The notes under the pieces are model-generated. The model saw nothing but the letters and a program-made list of their open reading frames with translations, did no database searches and had not been told where the DNA came from. DNA of 34,604 nucleotides from Prevotella sp. UBA746 (lineage in GTDB: Bacteria; Bacteroidota; Bacteroidia; Bacteroidales; Bacteroidaceae): contig DBKQ01000082.1 of assembly GCA_002298545.1 (NCBI GenBank), positions 1 to 34,604 of the forward strand, written 5' to 3'. Position 1 is the first letter of the stretch, and every line of letters begins with the position of its first letter. Positions 17,901 through 25,900 of the stretch are shown one piece after another. Both the position numbers and the translations under genes were made by a program.

Positions 17901-18409
17901 TCTGGTTCATTCTCTATATGCTGGATATAGTTGTCAAAATCGGTTTGCACAGTTAGTTTGATACCTGCTGCTTTCAAAGCACGTATCACCTCCTTTTGAA
18001 CTTGCAAAGACAAATCCGCCTCATGAGCGATAGACTGCTGACCATAAAGATTGACAGGGAACAACCGCTTCTGTTCACGAAGTTGCATTACAGAATTACG
18101 AAGAAGTGCATATTTTTCTTCTCCATATTCCTCATTCACGTAATCCGTTATGTCCTCAACTTTATCACAAAGGAGATGCTTCAATACTGCTCCGGCATGA
18201 CTCTTTCCAGAGCCATACGTTCCAGCTACCCATATCGCCTTATGCGAATCAGCATCATTATTACGTACTGCACTAATGGTCTTCTTTAACAAGTCATTGA
18301 ATTGGTCATTAGCGATAAATGTCTTCCAGTCATCAGGTCCTTCATTCTTGATGTTGTATGCAGGACGCATAGACCTCAAAGTTACTATGTCATTATATTT
18401 CGTTGCCAT
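14900..18409 (-). CDS. brxC: BrxC/PglY-family BREX P-loop ATPase
   Basis: A large ATPase (1169 residues) of the BrxC/PglY family, a core BREX component thought to assemble on DNA with PglZ. Walker A GTYGSGKSH is at 63-71, in the usual AIWVAGTYGSGKSH context, and Walker B LLIIWDE is at 245-251. The N-terminal MATKYNDIVTLRSMRPAYNI and the SHPSALNSLKEAEREQTRGRY-type segment also fit the family. The C-terminal quarter is helical and charged, with a QQERLRIENQRRLEED coiled coil. The ATG is 6 nt after the small SBD-like gene; the 3' end overlaps pglZ. Confidence 0.92.
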   Translation of the reverse strand: MATKYNDIVTLRSMRPAYNIKNEGPDDWKTFIANDQFNDLLKKTISAVRNNDADSHKAIWVAGTYGSGKSHAGAVLKHLLCDKVEDITDYVNEEYGEEKYALLRNSVMQLREQKRLFPVNLYGQQSIAHEADLSLQVQKEVIRALKAAGIKLTVQTDFDNYIQHIENEPDLWTMLIDNNEILKSVAPDLNKLKSRLVSGDTEVLNRVIQALRNMGISVPIKNSNLKTWLFEVQNELRRQGTYDGLLIIWDEFTDVMRSDLGVPLLKILQEIAEDMMNPENDSYFLFLSHPSALNSLKEAEREQTRGRYHYVIYNMEPVSAFRIMSKKFVVVDKNLYNQRQEFFCSLHDELLTSFASSSTDPQQTKKDLANLFPVHPSTANLATYFAREAGSSSRSVFEFLACDEVRAFFDDENAYAEKDTITPNFLWDYVQEYFEGDTARFGAVTERYNSHHLAVEAQGEDYLAVFKGVLLLNALNNIANNDSVTPSEENINNLFEGTPIYDKVGEILDYFNDKSIIQRQPNGNFSILFTALPTDEIQKIKEELKLTTYLYTEQVINFGDTAINFMNRNLSQVARPLEFRFFSLSSNEYTLLNKIEVFAKNASTYSVLLAFMVGKTKQEIFELKDIIDKNKQDERFRNVCFVLLESPMGEKEFERFIEYQANATCAQKHGLANQQKTYAKNASEMISAWLGEIRGGNVTFCLRDDELTVSGTRMASTINNSIAPAIFTSGPEALEIIRTRSSNTFWRKASVKATVDAVLSFHTKEEIVAKCGGPAKHVEYLLQDSVDENLEWKSDISSEHTLKKVCDYIQNVFNHTNKNQSFNLGDKLIGLTLPPFGLFQTYAPMAMVAFAMRRYAGKIFDLNGKPRTANHLVDDIVEMFKAWENGRTSAKLNFMFESKEAGSITKNLIKTFKLNKLPKYSDVSSLTDARWAMTHEYSAGVGYPLWSLKYVSDCSAENKELIDGIIKVITDSESVKNPPLMSKVAEGLKNNIDLGNLLLEDANNFEKGFKNYVMGLEYINLQEAEFDEAKTFLEGHLEGTIGLWTERGVEDTLKNWRLSQQQERLRIENQRRLEEDKSIRQANQQDAVNSDDTFSTYSTMIGTAAQTKSNEEGFMASSPQPESHEMKMRRIEIASKLLPLASNSTLRDLLQDLCDNADMQTINIMMKHV

Positions 18410-18415
18410 GGGCGG

Positions 18416-18844
18416 TTATTGCCATTTTGTTAGATTAAAATATTTTTCTATTGCTTTTTGAATTTCTTGTCTATTCTCTTCTGATTGTAGAAGTTCCCAT
18501 AGTTGGATATCCAAGTAAGCATACTCAATTTTTTCTTTCAGTTGTTTAGGGGTTGGAGATTTTGTCGGCAATAGTCCCTTTATATGATAAAAGCCATCTG
18601 ACGTTAAATGATAAAAAGGATATTTCATCGGGCTTAGCGATTCACCATATTTAGCATACAGACCTTTATAAATCCCTTCCAGCTCATCTGAATATTTGAT
18701 TTGATTATCTGTAAGCAAGTTGTCTCGAATGGCTTGAATAATAGCCAACAACAAGACTGGCTTAGCGACCTTACGCCTTCCGCCAACAACTTGCGTCTTT
18801 ACTGACAACAACATCGTTTTATAATAGTTTAACCCTAAACTCAT
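18416..18844 (-). CDS. Stand-alone sulfur-binding-domain-like protein in the BREX operon
   Basis: A 142-residue soluble protein whose ATG is one base from the brxP stop and whose stop is six bases before the brxC ATG, so it is an integral operon member. The landmarks resemble the N-terminal sulfur-binding domain (SBD) of ScoMcrA-type phosphorothioate-dependent endonucleases: RKVAKPVLLLAIIQAI (24-39, compare HKPLLLL...), KYPFYHLTSDGFYHI (74-88, compare YPFWRLxxDGxW), and LDIQLWELLQ...IEKYF (111-136, compare FDxELWxLL...YF). In those enzymes the SBD is followed by an HNH nuclease; here the protein ends where the SBD would. The resemblance is from memory of the family pattern, not an alignment. 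Alternatively it is an unrelated small BREX-associated protein. Confidence 0.6.
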   Translation of the reverse strand: MSLGLNYYKTMLLSVKTQVVGGRRKVAKPVLLLAIIQAIRDNLLTDNQIKYSDELEGIYKGLYAKYGESLSPMKYPFYHLTSDGFYHIKGLLPTKSPTPKQLKEKIEYAYLDIQLWELLQSEENRQEIQKAIEKYFNLTKWQ

Positions 18845-18845
18845 A

Positions 18846-21353
18846 TCAAACCAACATTTGCTCCAATACAGACATCGCTGTCAAATCACTTCTCAATGTA
18901 ATACTATCCAATCCCATATTCAACTCTGCCACCAAAACTCTATTATTCATAGAATTCAGAACTTTTAATGCCTTTATAAAATCGATTTGTGAAACACCTA
19001 ATACTCCTAATGGATTACTTGTCGAATCTTCTGAATATAAATCAGCAACTCTTAAAGTACGTACACCTTTTACCTCTGCATACTTATACAAGAAGTAAGC
19101 AACACCAACTGATGAAATAGAAGTGCAATATTGTCTTCTCAAAAACTTCGAGTCTTCACTTTCTCCCCACATCAAATGTTCTCCTAGAGGAGACATATTA
19201 ATAGTTTGCACCAATGCTCTTACAGCATTTGCCACTGTTTTTGCTGAAGAGTCAGGATATTGCTCTACTATCGCATTTTCCAAAACTTTACTATCAAACA
19301 ACTGATTAGGTTTTATGTTATTGGCGAACCAATTAACGATAAAAGAATTATAGGACAAGTTCACAGTTATCACCTCCCAAATTTCATTTTGGAAATCAGC
19401 ATAATTGAGCATCAACAGTTTACCCAATGCAGTAAGAACATTTTTTGAATCCGTTATTTCTGCATCCTTTAACCATGCCTTGAAACCATCTTCCTGTGCT
19501 GTACCCAAGCTATTATTGCCCCAAAAATCATCAGGAAAACTTGAATATTCCGAAAGCCACTCACTTCTAAGACCAAAAGTTTTATAACCCTTAATCTTTG
19601 CATTTAACTTTTTGTCCATATCAGTAATCATTCTAACACTATCCGCAGCTATGCACCCCCTATCATGAGAATTGAAACACTTTAGACAATGTATACATTT
19701 ATTTTTATCTATAATTATAATAGGTGTAACCTGCAAAGCACCTGTGGGGCAATCCGCCTCACATACTTCACAATGTACACAATAAGCACTTTTATAAACT
19801 AATCGCTTCAACAAATAACAAAACTGAGGATTAGCACTAATACCACAAACCCTAAATTCAATGGTATCTTTACCTTTTTGAAGAATTGTGAAATCATACA
19901 ATCGCTTATTATATTTTAAAGAGCCTTGCATTTTTTTATCCCCTATTTGGCAAATAGAATATTCACCTAAAGCATACATCCAATCAAGCAAAGAGTTATT
20001 TGGCTTTTCTATCTTAGCGATTAAATCCGTATCATGTTTACCGAACACAACCTTAGCCTTTACAATTTCCTCTCCACCAATAGCTTTTATCTTCCATTTT
20101 CTATCTCGCAAATATGCTACAGTATCATGGATTCCGACATATTTAGACCAAGAAGATAACTTTTGCATAAAAGGAGCTGCACTTTCAGCAAACCTTCTAC
20201 TAACTATCATATCATCCCAAGTAGTAGCAAAAGGACAAACTAAACAGCCAACACGTGCTTTTCCGTATCTATAAGCTATATTGATATCTAAATGCTGCTT
20301 GAAAAGATACAAAAAAATCTCAACTGTATTCCAATATAAAATAGGATGAGCATTATATACATTCGTATGCTTTCCTTTTCCTTTACGTTGGTATGCACTA
20401 CGTTTAGTACTTTCCTCCGCCCTCACCCCATCAAAAGTAAGAATCTTTGCTTTCTTGTCTTCACCACTCTTCAACATTCGATAAAGAGGTGCAGTTTTCA
20501 TCACAGAACAACACCAACGATGGGTATCGCTTGGCGTACCAATCTTATCCCAATAGTTCAACACACTATCGTGATTCTTTGCCAAAGAGAACTTCAAGTC
20601 AGGAAACTTCTCCTTGTATTGTTTCTGTATCTTTTCGTATAGTTTCAAAGATGGTGGCAACTCATAGCCAGTATCACTATAAATCACCTCAAAGTCTGTA
20701 CTTGGTATGGCACGAGTACATAAATCCAAGACCACTTGCGAATCTTTACCACCAGAGAAAGAGGCAATAAACTTATCTATTTTAGTAGTTTGATACACTC
20801 GCTTACCAGCATTGTTGGCATCCTCCAATGGCATAATATCAAAGGAATCACAATCCTCCTTTACAATAACCATTTTCTTTTTGGTCTTTTTCTCTGCTTT
20901 AGCCGCTAAGATTTCAAAATCCAATGTGTTGGCAGAGGCTGCTTGTATTGTTTTTCGAGCACGAGCATATTGTTCGTAAGTTTCATGAATGAACTCTATC
21001 GCCTCACTTTCCAAGAGAAACATCATATCCTTGTTGCGTTCCAACATTGCCTCAACATCGACTGGTTGCAATACCAAGTTCTGCCCAGCTGGTTGTAAGA
21101 CAACTGTAGCTGCATCGTAGATATTGGCACCTTTCGCCTCAAAAACAAGTTCACCTTTATAATAATATTGTTTGTTGATAGCCCAAAGAAGAGGCTCATG
21201 GCAATGAGGATATTGCCATCCTAACTTATCTAATTCCAAAAGATCAAGCTCTTCATAAAACACAGGACGAGGAGATGTTCCTAATACACCTTCTACAATA
21301 TGCGAGTGCAATCGCACTCCGTTAATATCCTTATCCCATGTAATTTTATACAC
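18846..21353 (-). CDS. brxP: BrxP, PAPS-reductase/DndC-like enzyme with ferredoxin domain
   Basis: First gene of the operon and the one that marks type 4 BREX. The N-terminal region (1-190) is followed by a PAPS-reductase/ATP-pyrophosphatase domain with the PP-loop SGGKDS at 200-205, RWCC (C281, C282) and GCLVC (C370, C373), the cysteine pattern expected for a DndC-like iron-sulfur cluster. A 2x[4Fe-4S] ferredoxin segment follows: C525, C528, C531, C535 and C553, C556, C559, C567. The last 270 residues are unrecognised. In DND systems DndC helps place sulfur in the DNA backbone; that BrxP does so here is inference. The start is a GTG (21351-21353) with AAGGA about 12 nt upstream; no upstream ATG fits better. 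Length 835 residues. Confidence 0.9.
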   Translation of the reverse strand: MYKITWDKDINGVRLHSHIVEGVLGTSPRPVFYEELDLLELDKLGWQYPHCHEPLLWAINKQYYYKGELVFEAKGANIYDAATVVLQPAGQNLVLQPVDVEAMLERNKDMMFLLESEAIEFIHETYEQYARARKTIQAASANTLDFEILAAKAEKKTKKKMVIVKEDCDSFDIMPLEDANNAGKRVYQTTKIDKFIASFSGGKDSQVVLDLCTRAIPSTDFEVIYSDTGYELPPSLKLYEKIQKQYKEKFPDLKFSLAKNHDSVLNYWDKIGTPSDTHRWCCSVMKTAPLYRMLKSGEDKKAKILTFDGVRAEESTKRSAYQRKGKGKHTNVYNAHPILYWNTVEIFLYLFKQHLDINIAYRYGKARVGCLVCPFATTWDDMIVSRRFAESAAPFMQKLSSWSKYVGIHDTVAYLRDRKWKIKAIGGEEIVKAKVVFGKHDTDLIAKIEKPNNSLLDWMYALGEYSICQIGDKKMQGSLKYNKRLYDFTILQKGKDTIEFRVCGISANPQFCYLLKRLVYKSAYCVHCEVCEADCPTGALQVTPIIIIDKNKCIHCLKCFNSHDRGCIAADSVRMITDMDKKLNAKIKGYKTFGLRSEWLSEYSSFPDDFWGNNSLGTAQEDGFKAWLKDAEITDSKNVLTALGKLLMLNYADFQNEIWEVITVNLSYNSFIVNWFANNIKPNQLFDSKVLENAIVEQYPDSSAKTVANAVRALVQTINMSPLGEHLMWGESEDSKFLRRQYCTSISSVGVAYFLYKYAEVKGVRTLRVADLYSEDSTSNPLGVLGVSQIDFIKALKVLNSMNNRVLVAELNMGLDSITLRSDLTAMSVLEQMLV

Positions 21354-21429
21354 TTGAGTCTTTCCTTTCTGAATTTTATATCCGTTGAAATCCCAAGTGC
21401 GGACGGTTAGCAGTTAAGTTCGATTAATA

Positions 21430-21473
21430 TAAAAAAGAAAAACGTGGGAATTCAGTCCTTGCCCATCCCACGT
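21430..21473 (-). terminator. Intrinsic terminator/attenuator between leader RNA and brxP
   Basis: On the minus strand, ACGTGGGA (21473-21466), a 16-nt loop, TCCCACGT (21449-21442), then a T-rich tract (TTTTCTTTTTTAT). It ends about 75 nt before the brxP start codon. A second ACGTGGG upstream (near 21530) and an ACGTGTCC element (21681-21674) could pair with its arms, so alternative folds are possible. Confidence 0.75.
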
Positions 21474-21767
21474 GTCCAGGCCTTCGCATTGCCCAATTCG
21501 TAGAGAAGGACAATGCAGAAAGCCCACGTGTGGCATATATTTATCTATACGTGACCAATCGCATACATACCAAAAGTACATATACAACAAATCACGATAG
21601 GATACAATACACCTACCGTGAACATCTATCATTGTCTCATTCTTTTACGAATTAGTCTTAAGTTGCGAAGTTAGGACACGTAAAGAACAAGCGTCAGATA
21701 AACGCTCCTATTTTATATATAGCATCCCACCCACATATTCCCTTTCGGGCTTTCTGCGGATGTAATG
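21430..21767 (-). ncRNA. Candidate structured leader or small RNA upstream of brxP
   Basis: Read on the minus strand, about 340 nt run from just after a -7 box to a strong terminator. Inside are a CCC-GAAA-GGG tetraloop hairpin, an AGCGT/ACGCT hairpin, a 9-bp imperfect hairpin (21593-21601 with 21612-21620), and a long-range perfect 11-bp pairing of GCAGAAAGCCC (21757-21747) with GGGCTTTCTGC (21525-21515). The latter 3' segment can instead pair locally with 21494-21479. A 72-codon frame inside (21414-21632) runs through the terminator and looks non-coding. I do not recognise an RNA family. It could be a free small RNA or a cis leader for the BREX operon. Confidence 0.4.
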
Positions 21768-21772
21768 CCTTG

Positions 21773-21780
21773 CAAAAGTA
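21773..21780 (-). promoter_or_regulatory. -7 box of the leader RNA / BREX operon
   Basis: TACTTTTG on the minus strand fits TAnnTTTG; no TTTG is visible at -33, so the match is partial. No TAnnTTTG lies between the downstream terminator and the brxP start, which leaves this as the nearest candidate promoter for the operon. A second identical octamer at 21571-21578, also minus, is an alternative. Confidence 0.4.
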
Positions 21781-21855
21781 GTAATTATTTTTTGTATTTT
21801 GTAATTCTATCGATATATTTTTTTGTCAACAACAAAACAACATCAAAAAAAATGA

Positions 21856-21875
21856 AACAAATAGGGGTATTTGTT
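21856..21875. repeat. Small perfect inverted repeat upstream of the leader RNA
   Basis: AACAAATA (21856-21863), GGGG, TATTTGTT (21868-21875). It lies about 80-100 bp upstream of the predicted start of the leader RNA and could be an operator. The surrounding 21781-22050 is very AT-rich and contains no credible gene. Confidence 0.4.
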
Positions 21876-22055
21876 GTGTTCTATAATAAAAAACTTTGTC
21901 AAAAGTTATCATAAACAAGATTAAGGATAACGGAAACCACATATCGCTGTTGATGAAACAGTTTGTCTGCTGGCTAATGGCTATATAATCGCTCAATATT
22001 ACCTAAAAACTTCCTACTTGTTCTACAAAAAAAAAATTCCTTGGAAAAGTGTCAT

Positions 22056-22152
22056 AGTATCATAAAAAGCGCTATATAACACATTATCAATAACTTAACG
22101 AATGATACTTTTCTAAAGTCTTTACAGAAGAGTATCATAGAAGTATCATAAA
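22056..22152. repeat. ATGATACTTTT repeat cluster A
   Basis: Four copies of a GATAC/GTATC-centred element at 22056-22065, 22102-22112, 22131-22140 and 22141-22152, in both orientations. The extended form is ATGATACTTTT or its complement. The same element recurs about 240 bp away in cluster B. Confidence 0.65.
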
Positions 22153-22201
22153 TGTAAAAAAAAGTAACATTATAAATGAATACAGAATTTTCAAATATTG
22201 T

Positions 22202-22459
22202 CTATGGGCTACAAAAACTATAAAAAGATAGAATGTAATACAATGGTATATTACCCAGTTTATGCCCACAGTTTGGGCAATCATTGCCCAAAGCCTTGGG
22301 CATCGATGCCCACATTAAGAGACTCCAATGCCCACAATGCGTGCAACAACATGAGAAGATGTGTCGGGTAAGCCTTGAGATGCCTTTATGATACTTCCAT
22401 GATACTTTTATGATACTTTTATGCCATATAATCAGAGAAGTATCATTTTTGTATTTCAT
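22202..22459 (-). CDS. Doubtful small ORF with zinc-ribbon-like cysteines
   Basis: 85 codons. The second half reads CTHCGH, 18 residues, CPNCGHKLG, the spacing of a short zinc ribbon. The first half, however, is made largely from the GATAC repeats, and the ribbon codons come from TGGGCA/TGCCCA palindromes, so the pattern may be a by-product of the repeats. No ribosome site or promoter is seen. Kept only because the CxxC pairs are well formed. Confidence 0.2.
   Translation of the reverse strand: MKYKNDTSLIIWHKSIIKVSWKYHKGISRLTRHIFSCCCTHCGHWSLLMWASMPKALGNDCPNCGHKLGNIPLYYILSFYSFCSP
22262..22335. repeat. TGGGCA/TGCCCA palindrome array
   Basis: Six TGCCCA/TGGGCA elements in alternating orientation within about 75 bp, including TTTGGGCAA-TCA-TTGCCCAAA (22273-22293) and a perfect 16-bp palindrome TGGGCATCGATGCCCA (about 22297-22312). 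It lies between the two GATAC repeat clusters. Confidence 0.65.
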
Positions 22460-22516
22460 TGATAATCCGACGGTTAAAGTGCAAATTTCTTTGATTTATG
22501 ATACTTTGATACTTTT
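22388..22516. repeat. ATGATACTTTT repeat cluster B
   Basis: Three tandem 11-bp units at 22388, 22399 and 22410 (ATGATACTTCC, then ATGATACTTTT twice), an inverted AAGTATCAT at 22438-22446, and two further overlapping copies at 22498-22516. The cluster ends about 30 bp before the Nudix stop codon. Together with cluster A there are ten copies within 460 bp. Confidence 0.7.
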
Positions 22517-22546
22517 CCATCAAAAAAATCTACATACAGCACAAGT

Positions 22547-22942
22547 CTACTGCCTGAATGTGCCTCCGACCAACTTCTCCGCCACAATTAGATCTGCCGG
22601 CAACCAGTCAACAGAGGAGAGTTCTTCCTTAGAGAGCCAACGGGATGATTCTGCCTCTATGAGTGTTGGTTCTCCTGATGATACGTGACAAAGATAACAA
22701 TACATGTGAAGATGGAACTTGGGATAATCATAGTCTACAGTAACGAGATGAGTGTCTATCGTTATCTCGATATCCAGTTCTTCTTTAATCTCACGATGCA
22801 GAGCCTCTTCTGGAGTCTCGCCCTGCTCAATCTTGCCGCCGGGAAATTCCCACCAGTCCTTGAATTCGCCGTATCCTCGCTGAGTGGCGAAATATTTATT
22901 ATCGTTGCAGATTATTGCTGCTACTACATCTACTGTTTTCAT
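22547..22942 (-). CDS. Nudix hydrolase, MutT-like
   Basis: A 131-residue Nudix protein with a complete Nudix box: G36-K-I-E-Q-G-E, seven residues, R-E-I-K-E-E-L-D-I (to about 58). It hydrolyses a nucleoside diphosphate linked to another moiety; MutT-type members clear 8-oxo-dGTP or other NTPs. The (A/V)QRGYGEFKDWWEFPGGKIE context is typical of (deoxy)nucleoside triphosphate pyrophosphohydrolases. The ATG at 22942 (MKTVDVVAAI) is preferred to the frame start at 23002, because the extension would overlap the helicase gene. It begins 11 nt after the helicase stop, so it belongs to that operon. Confidence 0.92.
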   Translation of the reverse strand: MKTVDVVAAIICNDNKYFATQRGYGEFKDWWEFPGGKIEQGETPEEALHREIKEELDIEITIDTHLVTVDYDYPKFHLHMYCYLCHVSSGEPTLIEAESSRWLSKEELSSVDWLPADLIVAEKLVGGTFRQ

Positions 22943-22953
22943 ACACACTAGCT

Positions 22954-25900
22954 TTATACTGCCTTTATGAACCGTGCCATTGCCGGCTTTTCCAACTGCC
23001 ACTCTATATTCATCGGGAAATTGCCGTGAGAACTGATATAGTCAACGAGCCCCATGCAATAGTACGGACAGGTATTGCCAAATCCGTCTTTTTTATCTTC
23101 CCTTACAAACAAGATAAACCGTCTGCCGTTGGCATGCTGGTTTACATAGCGTGCTCCTTTGTTTGTATGCGACATCGAATTCTGTGATTGCCAATGGAAA
23201 CGGTTTTCGCTGATGAAATAGTCGTTATACTGAGTGGTAGGAGAGAAATCCTTTTCCGACTTGTTGAGAGTAACGAAAAACAGTTCTACGTTTTTCTCCT
23301 CAATCGAAAATGCTCCCGATGCTGCACCTTGCATTTTCTTGTCGGCAGTCTGACGACCGAAGAGGGCAAAAATCTCCTCCTTTGTGTAGCAACCGTACAA
23401 TTCCAATCCGGCGGAGATATCGGCATCCATCTGGAAGGTCTTGAATTCAAGGTTCTCCTGTAAATAGTCTGTAAGCTCTATTATCTCCTGCTTAAACAAC
23501 GGATATTTCTCCAGGAGGTGAAGAGCCTCATACATGTCGGAATATCCAAGCTTTCCGATGCGGTCTTGGAACAAGGCGTAATAAAACATCACGGCATACT
23601 GCTCTTTAGCTTCTCTTTCTCTTTCATCTATGGTGTCATCCACTACGACACGGCATTCGTTTTTTATGAAGCTACGTATAAAGCGAATAAAAGCCATGGA
23701 ATTAATATGAACGAGGGTTCCCATGCCTTTAACCAGGCGCTTCGTAACGGCATCGTTCTGAAGCGGAGTGCATTTTCCTGCTTCACATTTTAGAGAAGTC
23801 CAGCATCTGCCATTCTTATATATCAATCGTATGTCTTGTCCGCAATTGCCAATAAACTGCGAGAGGGTTGGCACAGAGTCGTATGCCATAAGTTCGCGAA
23901 CGAGACGCCGAGAATTGTATACCGCACTATGTATATTCTCGAGGATGTAGCTTTTTGCCTTTCGCTCCATAAAGATGGAACAACCATGAGGAAGGAGCGT
24001 AAAGCCATTTTTCACTTGTTCCTCTATGTTGCGGTCTTTGCGAGTGCAAAGGGCACGGAAGCGACTGGAGAAATCATACTGTCGGTTTACCTGTGCCACG
24101 AAATCGAGAACAGTAAGGAAGTCCTTTCCGGCGCTAAGTCGCAATCCACGTCCGAGTTGCTGCAGGAAAATGGTAAGGCTGTCGGTTGGACGAAGGAAAA
24201 GCACGGTATCAACTTCGGGGATATCTACACCCTCGTTAAAGATATCCACTACACACAGATAGTTAATTCTTCCTGAAGCTAACTCACGATTCACTCTGAC
24301 ACGTTCCTCGGCATTAGTCTCCGCCGTAAGAGCCGCAGCCTTCAATCCGAATTTTGAAAACTGCTCCGCCATGAAAGCGGCATGGCGCTTGTCGGAACAA
24401 AAGCAAAGGGCATGACACTTGGTCTCGTCTGGAAGATATTCGCGGAGTTTGCTTATTATCAATCCTGTACGCTCGTAATTGCAAAGGCGATCGGTGAGTT
24501 TTGAGATAATATACTTTCCATTTGCCCACAGTTCATTTCCTGATATATCAAGAGGGTCAGAAATGCAGAGATACTGAAAAGGCGTGAGCAGTCCCTCGTC
24601 GAGAGCTTGCGGCAAACGGATCTCGGCACTTATCTTTCCACCGAAATCAGGCAGCAGACTTCTGCCGTCCATACGTTCCGGCGTGGCGGTAAGACCAAGA
24701 AGCACCCGTGGCTTGAATTCATCCACAAGCACTCTATAACTTGACGCTGCAGCATGGTGAGCCTCATCAATTATGATATAATCGTAATAATCAAGACCTT
24801 GCTGACGGAAAATTTCAATATTGTTGTTTAGCGTGGCAACAGAAACGAAAAGATGTTCGAGAGAATCCTCCGGTCGGAAATTTCCGACCCACAGTTCTCC
24901 GAAGTTGGCATCGCCGAGCACGCTACGAAAAGTGCGCAGCGACTGTTTCAGTATTTCCTCTCGATGCACTACAAAAAGTAGTTTGCCATGCTGTGGATTA
25001 TCCTTTCTGAACCGCTTATAGTCGAAAGCCGAAACTACAGTTTTGCCAGTACCTGTGGCTGCAACAACGAGATTGCGGAATAGTCCGTTTTCTTCACGCT
25101 CCACCTGCAGTTTGTCGAGAATCATCTTTTGGTGAGGCAAGAGCTGATAGCGGGTGTACAAATCCACGACGTTGTCTTTGCCACGACTTCTCTGCAACGA
25201 GAGTTCTTTTTGGAATTTCTGTATTCCACCCAAGCGGAAATCTTCAAAGTTCTCGCTGTTCCAATATCTCTCGAAAGTAGCAAGTGCCGACTTTATGATA
25301 TGTGGATTCTCAACGTTCGTAACACGGATGTTCCATTCCAATCCGTCGGTCTGGGCAGAGTGAGAAAGGTTTGACGATCCGATATATGCAGTGCTGAAGC
25401 CTGAGTTTCTAACAAAGATATATGACTTGGCATGTAGCCGTTCAATCTTAGTATTATATGATATTCTTATCTCAGTGTTGGGGAGTTGAGAAAGTTGTTC
25501 CACGGCTTTTGCCTCGGTCACTCCACAATATGTCGTCGTTATTATGCGCAAAGAATGTCCATCCACTTTACAAAAATCTCGCAACCGGTCGAGCATCATC
25601 CTTATTCCCGACATACGTAGGAAGGAAACGATGATGCATATTTGATCAGCCGACGCAATATCGCGCATGATTTCAGAGCCAAGCGACAACCCAGACTGTC
25701 CTCCGGTAAAGAGATTACTAACGCGAAAACCAGACAATGGTCTTACAAGCGTCTTATCCGTAGCTCGTAGTTCAGCATTTTTCTGGGAGCTTATTACAGC
25801 CGAAAGTAGGCGCGGTGCCTCTACAAGCATATCCTCATCTTCTACATCTGCTGATTCCAGTATTTGGTTCGTCAGTTCTATCTTTTCCTCCACAGGAACA

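Noticed and set aside
11024..21353. DND or SSP phosphorothioation system
   Set aside because: BrxP is DndC-like, but no DndB/D/E or SspB/D homologues are present; BrxC, PglZ and BrxL identify BREX.
21414..21632. 72-codon minus-strand ORF upstream of brxP
   Set aside because: It runs through the terminator hairpin and T-tract and has no ribosome site; the RNA structure explains the sequence better.
21430..21780. Retron-type ncRNA, suggested by 11-bp complementary segments near its ends
   Set aside because: No reverse transcriptase gene in the window and no clear long msd-type hairpin.
22056..22516. CRISPR array
   Set aside because: The repeats are only about 11 bp, occur in both orientations with irregular spacing, and no cas genes are near.
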